Shown in pieces: positions 37,601 to 52,600 of a stretch of 64,000 bases of DNA. The position numbers and the translations under genes were made by a program. This stretch comes from Branchiostoma floridae (Eukaryota > Chordata > Leptocardii > Amphioxiformes > Branchiostomatidae). The number at the start of each line of letters is the position of its first letter. Positions within the stretch are counted from its first letter, which is position 1. Location: positions 6,770,844 to 6,834,843 of the forward strand of contig NC_049985.1 in assembly GCF_000003815.2 (NCBI RefSeq), given 5' to 3'. A model generated the notes under the pieces. That model saw nothing but the letters and a program-made list of their open reading frames with translations, was not told the origin of the DNA and did no database searches.

Positions 37601-40600
37601 TCTCATAAGCTCAGAGGAAATGTGACACATTTCAACACTATCATGGCAGCCCCTCTGCATAGAAATTGGCATGTCTGCCACTTTATTGCTGTTTTACGCT
37701 GCTCGTCAACAACGGAGAGTTTTACAGGCTAGAATGACAATATCAAGTGTCTTGCTGAAAGCATTTGAAATATCTCCCTACGTATCTTGAATAAATGACT
37801 AAATGGGTTGTTCATTGCCATGCAATGTTGCATTTGAAAAGACTTAAAACTATGGAGATAAAACATGCCATCATCTTGAAGTGTCACGTTCCCGTATGTC
37901 TTGACTCATGCACAATACATGAGGTTAGGAGAGATTGACGATGTTAATCATGTAATAAAGGAAACACAAGCCTGTAAATCGGAATCACCGCCATGAAAGC
38001 TTCAAGTTATGAAGTAATATGCTATAAAACAGGTAATAACGATACAATAATAGGTTTGGATTTCATAGACAAGCATTTTCGTAATGGTGGATTTATTACT
38101 ATGAACTTTTTGCCATGATAATTACAGACCAAACCAATCAAAGCTCCATCAATACTATGAAGCTGAATCTGCAACAATTAGGTTTTAATTGTTATGACGT
38201 TAAAGTTGACCACTGTCTCTTTTCAATCACTATCAAACACAACGAGAGGATGAGCAAGATATTGAGGTTTTATTGAGTATTAAGAAGACAATTTGCAACA
38301 TCCTGGAATGTATTCATAATCACTATTGTTATAATATGCATGATTTTATCTGCAAGGCATTTGCATAATTATGTTGTCCTCTATTGTGACATTTCATGGC
38401 AATAGTTTTCTGACATAGCATGTGTCTAAAGTATGCACCATGATCTTTAGTGGCCACAGTTTACAAGCCTTAAAATACTGGGTGCATTTGCGTCTAAAAT
38501 TGGAGTTGTGTAATACTATTGGCTGTAATGTAGCCAACAAAAATTGGTCAAGTTTTAGATGCTTCTTGTAGTGATTTTAATCACATCAAACCAGAAAGAA
38601 TAAAATATCATCTTACAGGATACAACACTCAAATCAACATGTTGTTTGTGTCATTTTACAATTAATATCATCAGTATACACTACCAACAGTTTGCTCCCA
38701 ACCATGTAAATGACCACTCCAAAGCTCATTTTCATGATTGCCTTTGATGGCCTTTTCCCGCTCATTCATTGCATACAACTATCTACTCATCCATCAAGAA
38801 ACAATCAAATGAAACCGTCACGAGAGAGTCAATCTGTGCACTGCTTACTACTTAAGATTGATGAAGACCATCCATTGGGAAAATGAACACAGAATGACTC
38901 CTCATCACTGTATGATGTCCATAGATGATCCGAGGCTCATCACAGAGGGAAATTGGAGTACACGTGTCCACAGGGTTATGGGCAATTATCAGCATTCTCT
39001 CCCCCGTTTATTGATTCTTAATAGCTATAATGAAAGGGCACATTATGGCCTAACTTGATTAAAAAGTGGTGAGACTCCCAGGTAGAACGGCCAGGCAATA
39101 ATGAAACCAGTAGTGGAACAGTGCTAACACTGTCTGAACATATGCTAATAAGACTTTATCACCATTAGGTGTTGCAGCTGATTTACTGGGGTTCATGTGG
39201 GGTTCAGCTTTCTTTTGACAAAGATTTGGACCACATACTGTTGGTATACATATAACCAATGTATCATGTCTTTGGTGCTGAACTGTTGGCAGGTAGTATA
39301 AAGTGTTCCAATATTGATGGTGTGCCCAGCACTTGATCCACTCAATTTGAATTTGTTGTAGCGCAGAATCCTTAATAAATCCCGTATCTTCCGATCAGGC
39401 TGATCTTCCATGACAATAGATAGTCATGACTGTCTACTTAGTCCATGGGCCAGAGGAAAAATCGGTACCTCCGAGGTGGCAAATTCTCCTTGTTATTTTT
39501 GAATAGTAGAAGGCCTGTGGCATATACATGTATTTTGACGTGATAGCCATTCTGGTATGGTAGCTTTCTACCGGCTATCAGCCTTCAAACCTATCACCAC
39601 CTAAATGATCTGGAGATTTCGTGTCTTAAACAAGGGGGAGGGGCAAAAATTTATGCCACAGGCCTTCTACTATTAAAAAATAGCAAGGAGAATTTGCCAC
39701 CCCAGAGGGTACCGATATGTGAAATTTCGGGTGCTGGCCCATGGACTAACTGTCCCCAGTCAGACTATTTGATATATGTCAGTTTACGCTTGCTAAGGAT
39801 CAAGCAACTTATTTAGACATTATACATGTATTTTTGTAATCTGTAAAGTATCAGTTATCTGTAAGACACTGCATAAAACATGTTTTTGAATTCTTTTGTC
39901 TAAGAAGACTTGGGCAACCACACACTTCTTTTAATGACATTGATTGAAAGAGACTTCGTTCTTGTGGAGACTGCCTCAAGTGGTGAACACTATGAAGGTA
40001 CTGGGAGAACTTATGTCTACTTCACCAGAATATCTAATATAATATTCCAGATGAACAATGATAACACAGAGGAGGAAGCTCTTGGGTTTTCTTTCATTTT
40101 CAGTAAAAATATTTTGACTGTTGGACAGATTCTCAGACTGTACAGAAGTCTGTTATATTGCTGACATAACAAAATCCATCTTACAAGGATGAGGTTCTGA
40201 AAGTTTGCCAACAGTGATCTTCAGATTCTATCAATTGGTACATTTGTATAATGAAAGTACATGTAACTTATCAAGTTCCCAAATTTTTAGAAAAAATGGA
40301 TTACGGTAGCCCAATTTCTGAAGTGTGTGACAGGCTTCACGGGTGGGGGGTTGAGGCTTTCCAGCTTAAACACCTGCAATTTATAACATGGGGCTTTAGC
40401 ACAATTTCATGGATGTGCAATTGGCCATGGAAAGTATTCTAGATTCTACTGAGTATTCGGAGCAACAGCCTGTATTGACCTTCCTTTGACCTTTTTCTGA
40501 CCTTTCCCAATTGTTTGCACCGATCTAACAAGCTGCTGCAACGAAAATCAATCTTCTCGTACAGACAGGGTAAATGGTAATAGTAGGGTACGGTAACCTA

Positions 40601-43600
40601 CTACAAAGTGCTTTATCTTGCAGTGGACGTTAAATCATTGGGAAGACAATTCAAGTGCCCCCATTCTGCAAAGCAATCAAATAAAACAGAACAAGCTCCT
40701 TGTATCTAGAGGTGATGAGATCAGCCTGATGCTAGAAGAGTTTTGAACAATTCAAACTTTAATCTCTATGCAGATTTTAAACTATAAAAAGAGGTTACTG
40801 TAATGATTGTCTACTGATAGGTTATTTGATCGGCAAGATCGTCAACCTTTCACTATGTCAATAGGGATGATGCACTGGAAATGGCTGAAATGAGTGTGAC
40901 AATTCTAGTGGAAAATATGAGACAGGAGAGAGATGCAAAATGCACATACATCAATGTTTCAGAAATTAAGTGTGGACGAGGATTCATTCTTCTGCAAAGA
41001 TTTTTGGAGAAGTCCTTTAATCACTTTGAAATTGCATTGAAAAGATATATCAACAACAACTATTCATGACTAATGACTTAAACATTGGTGTAACCTATAT
41101 CCGTTGTTTTAAAAGTAGGGTTTTTAAGAATATCATGTAGACAGATAGTGATTTCAAATTTACATATCTTTATACATCTTCAAGATATTGCAGTTTGAAC
41201 CCGCCGTCCATCGACTTGGTATGACCAAAAACCCTATTTTTAAAAACATTAGATTAGTTTACCAGGCAGATAAAGGTGAAATAAAGCTATATTCCAAAAA
41301 GCATAATGAACTCCAGAATGTCTACATTATGATTCAGGTTGGAGGGCTATCATCAGCATGTCTCTTGATGACTGTGAAATACGAAGAACATTACAGCTAC
41401 ACAAAATCACTGTTATTTAACAAGCACTCATCCATGCACCGTCAGACACCTCTGTTATTAGCAGACTGATTGAACTGGTGTAGAGGTGCTTTGTTTCCAA
41501 AATGTTGGTTACATGTATAAAATTGGTGGTGTTTGCAGGGAACTTGGTTTAAACTCTTACAATATTTGCCTTACATTAGTCCATCATTTAGGCTTCAAGC
41601 AATCAGGGAAGGCAAATTTAATACCATAGGGTTACTGAAGTTTACCATGTTACCAGAAGTACACAAAGCTTTACAGTACTCATTCAAACACTCACCATCT
41701 GGTTTAATATTCCATGAAATGTAGGTCCTAATCAGTTGCTGTTTGTTTGTTTGTTTGTTTGTTTTAAGGTGTGTATGCACAGTGGCAGTAATGGTGATAC
41801 TTGGAGAATTTCAAGTCAGTGGTTTGGCTTTGGTCCAATGTTGTAGATAGGCAGAGTAACTCATGGGTAAACTCACACAGATCAATGTTCATACACATTT
41901 ATAGCTTATTTTAGAGCTTGTTTGTATCTTGATGTCTGCTGGTCCCCACTTGCTTCTGGCTCAAGTGTCAGGGTTTAGTGGCTGAATGCTGAGCTGAAGT
42001 TTTGTAGTCACCAGAAGGTCCGAGAATTGCCAACCCGAATGTTCAAGCAAGTGATTCAAACTATGGTCCTTTGTGGGACACAAATGGGTAGTAAACTAAT
42101 GTTTCTGACTCAGTGTTTATGGCAAGATTTGTTTGTTGCAGCATTGTTTCAGTACAAAACTGATGTAGTTTACAGCAACTGTTGCATTAATTATGTATTT
42201 CAGACTCAAAAACTGTGGTAAACATCAGCTCTGTAGTTACGTAACTATCAATACCAATTGCATATCAGCTCTGTGCTCTCATGTCATGAATTCTTCATTG
42301 TTTTATGCACAGCAAGAGAGCCATAACAACGGTTGAATGTTTATTGGAACCTTTTAAGCCAGGACCCGGGGACAAGATCACGATTTATTCTTAGTGCTGA
42401 TGTTCCATATTCACAGCACAGCAAGTCCTGATGTTGGATTCTTATACTGTAACTGGTGAAAGCATGTACAGAGCTATGACAAAATGTTTAGAGCTACCGT
42501 CTTAGATAAGTCTTGGAACAAACAAATTGGATTCTTATACAGTCACTGATGACAGTATGTATAGAGCTATGACAAAATGTTGAGAACTACATGACATTGT
42601 ATGGTCTTAGATAATTCTTAGAAGGAAAAGATAGGGGAAAAGCCTTTGGGGGCATTGCTCTTATCGGCTTTGACAGTTCTTAACTATCAATATTAGATTT
42701 TCACATGGCATCTTCTCAAAGAACATGCCAAATGCTCAAATGTATGCGGGGGAAATAGTTACACTTAGTTTCTCTAGCATAGTTACATCAAATAAAAGTT
42801 CACTGCAAGGGAAAAAGTTAGAATCTTAGATAATAGCATGAATTAAGGTCTATGCTCAGCACACTCATTTCAATTATGTACAACCTTGTAACTGAAGATC
42901 TGTTCTTAACATGATTGGGCCTGGTAACAAAGTTAAGTACAATCTTCCCACAGTTGGGAGCTGATACCAGGAGTGAGACTCTAACTACCACTGAACAGTT
43001 AAAATCACCACACTCACAAGTTAACAGAAGTAGTCTTCAACATACTAGTAACAACTTCCGACTGAACCTGGAACATGAACAATATCATAGGCCCATCATA
43101 TCAGTGTAGATTAACATCCATACTATACTTCAGCTTGTAGATGCTACAGTTTTGAAAAGTATGGGATATGATCATAAATTTTAGATTCCTGACTTTGTAC
43201 ATAACAATGACTCAAATTGGTACAAATGTAGCTCAGTTAGAAAATTTTAATTGATATTCACAAGTTCTGAAGTTTCAAAAGCTACTGTTTCAAGTTTCAA
43301 AGTGTATAGCTGATAATAAGTTCTACTCACCAACTCATAAAAGAATCTATATCCCTAACAGAATTATCATGTCTTACTTTGGAGACACTTTCAGACATGA
43401 CCACATTAAAACCGTGCATTGAACAGAGACAAAGAAAGCTAAATCTTCTCCGCTAACCAAATTAGCATGGAGCCAACTCTCCTAGGAAATACTGATATCA
43501 TCAGCTGAGTTATAATTCAATAAAGAAGCAAATGTTCAGGCTCCCCTGGGCCTGCCTGGTGAAAATTGGCTCTCACAAAGGCACAGTTAGTCTGAGAAAG

Positions 43601-46600
43601 AAGTGGGGCACCTACAAAGAGAACAGGTTTTCTTCTACAAAGAGAGAACAGGTTTTCTTCCTTTATAGAAAAATTCTAACACTTAACATCCAACAATAAA
43701 ATGAAACTATAGGGACTTACCATTCCAAACACCAACATCAGTGAACTTTCATGCTAAGGCTTTCTCCCAATAAGATCTAGAAAAAAATGTTGCATTTTTG
43801 GTTCCCCAACCAACCCTAGCAAAACCCTGCCTGCCCTTTTTGGGTAATCCACTGGCAATCGTCATAAAAGTTTATATCTGAGTGACGAATTTCAAAACAG
43901 ACTTAAGTTTGTATATCCGACACTCTAGTGACAGATTTAAGATTGAACAGTTTTTTTTTCAAAAATGTGTAACACAATGTTTGTGTAGTGCATGAAAACA
44001 TTGCACTTCTTTGCTCAGTTTATCAATATAACTTGTGCAATGTATTCCTGTACAGTTCCAATATGACGTTGGAAATACCAGCATCCTGATGCATTTCAGT
44101 TTAACATCATTTTTACAAACTGTATTTGCTAGATAATTTAGCCATAATCTAAAAAAAGAAAGGCTGTGAGCTGAAACATAACAATGGGATGGTGCCTGAT
44201 GAAACAACAATAAAAATGTCTTCTCATGTCCATCTAGAGATGCTTCTTGAAGAACTAATCTAAATCTTGGTAAGATTGCTAAGACTTAAGAGGATTGCTT
44301 TGCTTTTTGCAGTTAATCTTAGCACAGGTAAAAGTCTTCAGGGCCAAACATCAAATAACTGTTGAGGAAACAAGAGACCATACTACATCCAAACCAAATA
44401 CAAAGCATGACAACTTTATTGGAAACAAGAGCTCAGACTGTCCAAGGCATTTTAGACTATCACCACTGCCTGCCACCCTGAGCCATTTCACACAAATCAG
44501 CCTCGGCACCTGACATTTCCACTTGGCAACTTCCAGCGACAACTCAGTTGGAACCACTTAATTGGCTTTCTCACTGTGCTGATGCGGAGAAGGGAATTGG
44601 AGGATACAGGATTTATTAAGAATTCTGTGTGACAACAATGAGTGGATCAAGTGTTGGGCACACCATCAATATTGCAACACTTCATACTACCTGCCAACAA
44701 TTCAGCACCAAGGACATAAAACATTGGCTAAAAGTGTGCCAACACTATATGGTTGTGTTTTCCTTGGTTTCTTTGCAACTGGCATGATACAATTAACCAG
44801 ATCTTTCCTTTAAATTGTAATTTTCATTTAATCTTTTTTATTATCAGTCAGCATCCTAGCCATCCAGAAATTTGTTGCTGTCATCTCAATTCTGTTTGAT
44901 ACAAAAGTACAACCAAAAATACTTTTCCAATCCACAGCACTGATTTCCATCATGGCAGTAACTGCTCCACCCTATGTGCTACTGCCCACCAGTTGTAGCA
45001 AAAGATCTTTTCACACAATTTTTTTTCTGTCAAAGATGATGAAATGGGCACAATTTTTGTCTGTCACGACCTCCAAATGCCGTCAAATGACAGACGCTTC
45101 CTAGACTACTGATTGCATTCAGTTTGATGTTTAATCTGACAATCTAAAATCAGTGGACACAACTCAGCCAATGATAAATCCCAGCTATTGCTCCTGAAAT
45201 ATGTACCAGACTCTGTTTTGGCCATTCTCCAAGGTTGGACATTGGATCACATTTGTCTGTCTGGTTTCTCTATCAATACGGGGGAACCTCAGACACATGA
45301 GCAGTCCTGCTCATGTACCTGAAGTCTCAGTTATCCATCAAATAAAAATGTCTNNNNNNNNNNNNNNNNNNNNNNNNNNNNNNNNNNNNNNNNNNNNNNN
45401 NNNNNNNNNNNNNNNNNNNNNNNNNNNNNNNNNNNNNNNNNNNNNNNNNNNNNATACAGCGAGAGAGAGTAGGTTGAATTGTAGGCTGCCCTATGTAGAA
45501 CAGGGTCATGGTTGTGATAGGCCATTTTCATTAACCCTCTGCAATCTTGAATTTCAGGTCATTTATCATCCTGATGGTAGGACTTAACCCAGCAGAAACA
45601 AATATAAAATCAGAGAATGAATATTCACAGGGTACATGTAAAAAGACAGGTAGGCTCTGTATATCAATGGTTTGTATATTACCTAACAAAGGCAATTTTA
45701 CCAAAAAGATGTTCATTGAAACCTTTTCAAACCACAATCCAAAAAAAATCTTTCCTGACAAGCATTCTTGCAAGAGCTATCTACTACCCAAAAATCATGA
45801 CCATATGCTGTTCAGAACACAAGATATCAAAGGTGGACAGTTTGCTGCAGTACCAAGATAAGATGCCAGGTGCCAAAAATCAAATGATTTGTCTGCTAAA
45901 CCAAGACCAAACCACGTACCAAATTTCATAACAATACAGTTTAATTTATATATATATATTCTGGAGTAATGCAGCTGAGGCACATACATTTATGCAAATG
46001 TTCTCCAAAACATAACCTACGTGGTAAACTTAATCAAATAACCCTCCCCAACAAAGTTTACTCAACAGGGCCATGGTAAAGTGATCAACACTTTGAAGCT
46101 TAAAACTTCATTGCAAGTCAATGACCTGCGATTCTTTTAATGAATATCAAATTTAGTTTATGGACAATAAACGTATAATCCTTGACAGGTATCACCCTCT
46201 CCTTTGGCTGTAAACTTGTGAATACAGCCTTTTGGCCACAGATTCCTGACCTTTATCTACCCAAACGTATGTTAATCATAAAACCCTTACATAATATGCA
46301 GAGATTTTGTAAGGATAAGAGTCAGGGCAGCTTTAAATGGTCATCAGTACAGGGTCTGTTCAGTGACATTTCTCAAGACACAATGCATCATCAAGTCCAA
46401 ATTGCTTTCTTTAATGAACTCTTCTGCCCATAAAGGAAAGGTGGGCTTTTATAGATTTTTTTGCATTTTTGACAAGTGTGATATATAGCATTGGGTTTGA
46501 AAGTCACCTTCCCATGAAGCTTGTGCATCATATTGCTTTTCATAAAAGAGATTAATAGATTATTTTCTATTCAACAAAAGAAAGAACAGAACCATCCAGC

Positions 46601-49600
46601 AAATACAGAAATCATAACAGAAGTCAATATCAATAGAAACATATGAAAGTCATAGCAACAGAAATGTGTGAAATAATCATGTCAACCAAAATGTATGATT
46701 AATATAATATTAAACAGAAATATATATGATTATGAAATAATCAGATTTTAATAGATGTTTACTGAATCAGCCCTTCTTTGTGTTTTCTAGAACATTCCCA
46801 AACATTGCTGTCTTCAACAAAATTAAGGCAGCATCATTTACATAAAAATCTGCTTTAACATCATGTTGTGGTGTAACAGTTAGCAATCCCACTTCAGCAT
46901 TGGAAGGTCAGAGGTTTGACCCCATCTGGCCTGCTGGTCTTTTTTGCATGTTGGTTATTGTCTCTTGTAGAGTGAAATTTCTAACCTATTTTCAACATAT
47001 TTCATAATTTTCTCACAGTTCAAGGGTTGGTACACAACACAAAGGCAAGCTGCAACTGTAACAATTTGAGTAAACCACTGGACATGCCCTATCTTGTTCC
47101 TTGGTTTGTTAAAATGTTGGACAAAACAACTCGAGCAGCGGCAAATTGCACATATTTCAAGAAATCCTCATGGCATGACTGAGTCGTATTCATATTTTGA
47201 AAATATTGTTGTGCAGTGTAATAAGGTAGCTTCAACTCAAAATGTAGAAAAATTACCAAAAAACAGTGACTCAATTTTCAAGCAGGCTAAAAAAACCACA
47301 GACTTAATATGAACTGTAGGGTTACACCCCGGTGTGAGTGGACCAAACCCAAGTCTTCTTATAAGTGCACCTGGGGCAATTACTGCTGTATTGAGGTCAC
47401 CTGAGTCAGAAAGTTACCAACCAACAAATGGCACTGTTCCAAACACTTTCACCTCAGCCCCACAAATAGTAAGCCCATTTGAGCACCGACCCTGACTGTA
47501 AAGAGCGAGTAGTCTGATTCTGAAACTGTGTGGTTTTGTCTCATGTTTATAAATGCATAACCACAGATGCACAATGCTTATGACATGAAAACATCTACCA
47601 AAATATTCTTGCAACAAAATCAATAAATGTCACCTTACAGATTTTATAGACCAAACCACCCTAACAGTGAAAAATCTGCTCTCTCCCTCCGTTGCTGGGC
47701 TGCAAATTCACCCCAAGGAAAATCTGGTCCCCACATTTATAGTGATTCATCTCCACGGTAACCCAATCCCCCTCCCATTCTGCATGATTTGCTCCATTGT
47801 CTCTTAATGACTACAGCAAGAAAAATAGCACCAAGGAGAAAGACTGCTGCATAGCCCTTGATTAGATGGAGCCCTCCCCTCCATCTGTTGTGCTAACTTG
47901 TTCTACTTCCACTAATGAGCCATGCTAACGGATAGATTAAGGCCCAAACGTAACTCTTTCTTTAAACGAATTACCCTTGAAGGGAACACAATGAGCGACT
48001 GTGTAATGTGTGCAACTTTGACAATCAGTGTGCGCAACCTCACATTGCCATGGGTGTGGAAGCTGCCGTTTTTATAACAATCTGTGCACTATTGAAGGAT
48101 GGTCGCATTACAAAACAAATTGTGGTGCTTCTTCTCCTGCAAACTTTTATTGAGTTGGGCACCCCTGATGAATGGAGGATAGGAATATCTTGGGGCTGTG
48201 AAAGCTTTACACATTTTTCTAGGTCATCTTACACATTATGTGTATGTGGTAATGATGAATAAAATGAGCACTTTTGACACCGCCATTAATATACAGAGGT
48301 CAGAGCGTGTGCACAGACTTGAGGGTGGAGATTGTGTTGACAAACACATTCATATCAGCAGTATCATAAGGTCATGTTCTAATTTTAACAAATCCAAAAG
48401 TTCTGTTCATACAACATGTCTAGCAGACATTTTGGGACAGCCCCATGTTTTGACACCCCTACCTTCTGACGCCCCTACGTGTATGTTCCAATCAGCTATT
48501 TTCTAACACCACTATATTATGTTCCAACACCCCTGTATGTTCCAACACCACTTTATGTTGCAAACCCCCTATGTTAGGTCAGGTCTATGCTTAACGGTGT
48601 CAGAATATAGGTGTGTTAAATTAGAATATAGGGGTGTTGGAACATGGGGGTGTTACCAAGGCTTTAAAGAAATGGGACAAAGTTGGCAGGCACACAACAC
48701 AATATGCAGACAGATTTGACAGGTTTAGTTTCTCTCTTCTTCAATTTCACAGGCTTGTTAGCACAGTTTCTGGCGCTGTATCAACACAAGAGATGGAGGC
48801 TCCAAGTTTCATGAATACAAAATTATCATTTCAATGTCAATCACTCATGCTTTATCATTTTCTTTCAGTTTTATTGCACTTTCCAAATCATTTTGAAACA
48901 CCATTTCTGCTCCAATTGATAACAAAATGACTGCTTGTGCATGGGAAATTACTGATGAATAAGTAAAAGCAAACTAGAGTAAACATCATTTTATCCATTT
49001 TCAAACTTATCGTTTCATATTTCAACAATCATACAAAACAAAGACCCTCATGATATTGTACAATAATAGTTCATATAAACAGCGATAATGAAGTGGTAAG
49101 GACGGATTTGATTTCAGTTTTCCAATTTCTCAGGCCTTTTAGTAGGATTTCATATACATTCCATGTATAAAAAGGGAATCCCTGATTTGATGACAACAAT
49201 TTCATACACTTTCTTCTACTTATTTCTGATAACTTAGATCAAAGAAATTGAGGAGACCATCATTTCATGAAAGCTAGACTAAGTGCTAAACATACCCTGA
49301 TGGTGATGATCATGACTGCTCTTTAATGGTTGCTTTCCTTGAGCGACATCAATACCACACAACAATCTTCCAAATGTGCGTTTGACTGGGCATTGGAGTT
49401 TTAGATTTTACTGATATATACCCATTATTTTTACTCTTAAGTGAAATGCTGTTCATGGCAAACAACTCACATCAAACTGTATGATGTTGGCAAGCGCTCA
49501 AGCTAATGCTCCAGTGAAAATGACAGGTTTAGTTTCTGTGTTTTTCAATTTCACAGACATTTTAGCAAGCTATTTGGCATTCATCTAATACATGTATGTG

Positions 49601-52600
49601 CAAATGGCAGAAATCATATATACAATATCTCCAATTTCAAATTATGTCTTCTACATACTTTTGTAAGAAAATTCAGCATTGTATCATTGTACATATTGGT
49701 ATGTATTCAATTTATTTTAGATATCTTGGTTAGACTTTTGCTCATTTGAGAATGTTGTTTTCTCAAATATATCTTGTAGCAGACTTTAACTAGTATGCCA
49801 TCAATGTAGGATATAACAAACCACCACTATCTTTCACATAATGTGTTCCACTTTCCATTACATTTATTGGTTATCGGTACTTGAAAAGTCCTTTACTGCC
49901 AGGTGCTAATAAAACTTCTGACCACCCTTAAATTTGTGAGGCCTCTTCTGATTCAGTCAACTTTTCAAGCCATAAAATGACTTTGTTATAATTGTGTATA
50001 AGGGAGTGGTGGTCCTGGTATTTTCTTTTTAAAAATATTTAAAAAAGACCAGAGAGGAGAATAGGTAAGTGTTACACCATTAGGAGGCAACTTGCCAATT
50101 GCCAAAATTGCCAGAGTAAAAACATTGTTTATCTTATCCAATGTAAAAAATGTGGCCTTCAGTATGTGGGCATGACCAAAAAAACGCTGGTAAACAGACT
50201 GAACGGCCATCGCTCATCCATCAACACAAAGAAGGACACTCCGGTCTCAGCCCACTTCAACCTCACAGACCACAGCATTGCAGACCTTGGAGTCCTTGGC
50301 ATTAAAAAAAAAACTCTGCTACACAGAGAGTGATGAGTTCATAGAGATCACAAGGGCTTGAAGAACAGCATCTCGTCATGACCGTTACCCAAAGAACACC
50401 CAAGAAGAGCATCGTGTGAAATAATTCTGACCAAATGAAAAGCATGAGCAGAATTAAACAGGTCTGTAGATGCTGAGCTACAACTTAAGGTCCCGACATG
50501 AGGCCTTCAGATTATCCAGCCTCCTCCCAAGTTACTCATTACCCTTTCTTGACCTGAGACCTTATATTCTGCTTTAGCCTTGTCGACTTTATTGATTTTA
50601 TTTGTGGCCAACTCTCGCCGGTCCAGTAATGAAAGAGCCTGATAAAAGCTTCTCTACTTCCCTTGCTTTAGTTATGGCCACAAGGGAGTAACTGCAATGT
50701 TGCTCCACCTCTCTTTAATGCTGCCCTTTTAACATGGCGTCTTTCTGGAACAAACTACCACGGGGAGCAACACAGCAGTTGTGTCCATGCTTAACAAATT
50801 GGACACAGGACAAACACTCAAAATGGCTCTCTTGAAGTCAAAGTTCCCATCAGAAGAGAAAATCAAGATGGCGGCAGCCTCTGAAGAGGAAAGACTTTTT
50901 CCACAGTATAATAACATTATACCTTTGGGTGCATTTTCTATCGTTATTGACCTCTTTAAAAACTATTTTTGATTGTGCCTTGAGTTTTTCACATTGATTT
51001 CTTTCCAAATGAATGAAATAAGGCCATGGTATGTTCATTTGATTATACAGATGACATCCTCTTGGAACCCCCAAACTAATGCCAGCATGCAAATAAGAAA
51101 GGTTTGGCAAACTTTGTAGAATTTACAGTATGGTTGAAAACTTTTTTTGGAAACGGCCAGAAATACATGCTTGCACTGATGTTGTTTGTATAATTAAATC
51201 AACATGACCTTATTGAAAAAAAAAGTCCAAAGTCAAACAGTATTTTGACTAGAAGCAAACTCCGAGCAAAGTATTGCCCCAAAATAAGGTTATGACCAGG
51301 TGATGACCTACTTTGACAGGAAACACCGAAGACTCTGAATCAAAAGTGACAGACGCTCTCCTAAAAAATCCACTTCCCGGATCAATTATGCCATTTTGGA
51401 CCCTGATTTAATAATTCATCATTTTCATTTCCCCTGTATGGGCAGTACGATGTCATTAGGGTGATTATTTCAGCCATTAGTGCCATTACTGGTGTTTGGT
51501 AGGGAGGATGATACATGTACTGTGTGGTCCCACACAGGAAGTACTGGGTAGCTACAGGTGATACGTCCTGTTTAGGATTGTCCCTTAGGAATACCATGAC
51601 CCATCTATGCACCTGTTCTCTCATTAGAGCACATAAACTGCTCACTAATGAGAGATTTGAGCCCAAACAATTCAAATCCCTGGTCTCTGCAAGTTCTCTT
51701 CTTGTCTGCCAGAATAGATTTCAAATTCCATTGGATTCATATCAAAATTTTTCTGGCCCTTCAGCGTGGTCCATAATTAGCCAACAGAATTTAGCCCGGG
51801 ACTCAACTTTGTTACCCTAGCTTCAGTCCACTTAAAATTGTCCCTATACTCTTGGCAAAAGTTGGAAGCAGACTAAAGCTGACAGGGCTGGAGTCCAGCA
51901 GGCTTTACAGAAATACCGTACCTTGGCAAAAGTTGGACTATTGCCCAATTGACAAGACAGAGTGAAGATGACATGACGAAGTCAACGTACTTTACATACA
52001 CTGTACTCCTTGTCAATGCTTTGATCTGGAAGTAAGCCTGGATTACATTATAAGATAAAACAGCCACTTTTTGTACTCCAATTTGGTTCCATTACACACT
52101 GAAAAAAATCCATTTAAGCCATCACACATTCAGTCAAATCCATTATATTGTTTTTTTATTTTTGTCTAGAAGTGGGGACTAGCTCATCAAATGCACTGCA
52201 TGCTCAAGCTGTGGCTCTGCTACATGTTCATCCATAGCAAGCAACAGTGTCCTCTTTTGAGGTCTGTAACGGTTACCTCAAACAGTGGAGTGACAATATG
52301 GGGGTTTGGAAACCTGATGAACTGGTTTGATCTTGGACCCTTGACCCTGTAATCATGAAGCAAGATTGCTAACCACAAGATTACAGCTAAGATAGGGAAT
52401 AAAAGGACTGCACACTTTCACCCCTTGACCTCTCGGAAGATTTGTAATTATCAATCTTGGTACAACATTTGCTCCATTAAAACCTCACAGCTTTCAGCCC
52501 CTCTGACATATACCATTCTCTCTCTGAACATAACCAATACTTTTTTTTTCATTTTGATTAGAGCGCAAGGGAGGAAGCAGCATAAATGTATCACTCCCTG

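Noticed and set aside
45201-45587. 128-codon frame
   Set aside because: A third of it is gap N; the remainder has no recognisable feature.
50729-50972. Paired frames on both strands with low-complexity Ala/Glu or Ser runs
   Set aside because: No domain and no splice-site support; probably sequence linked to the neighbouring retroelement remnant.
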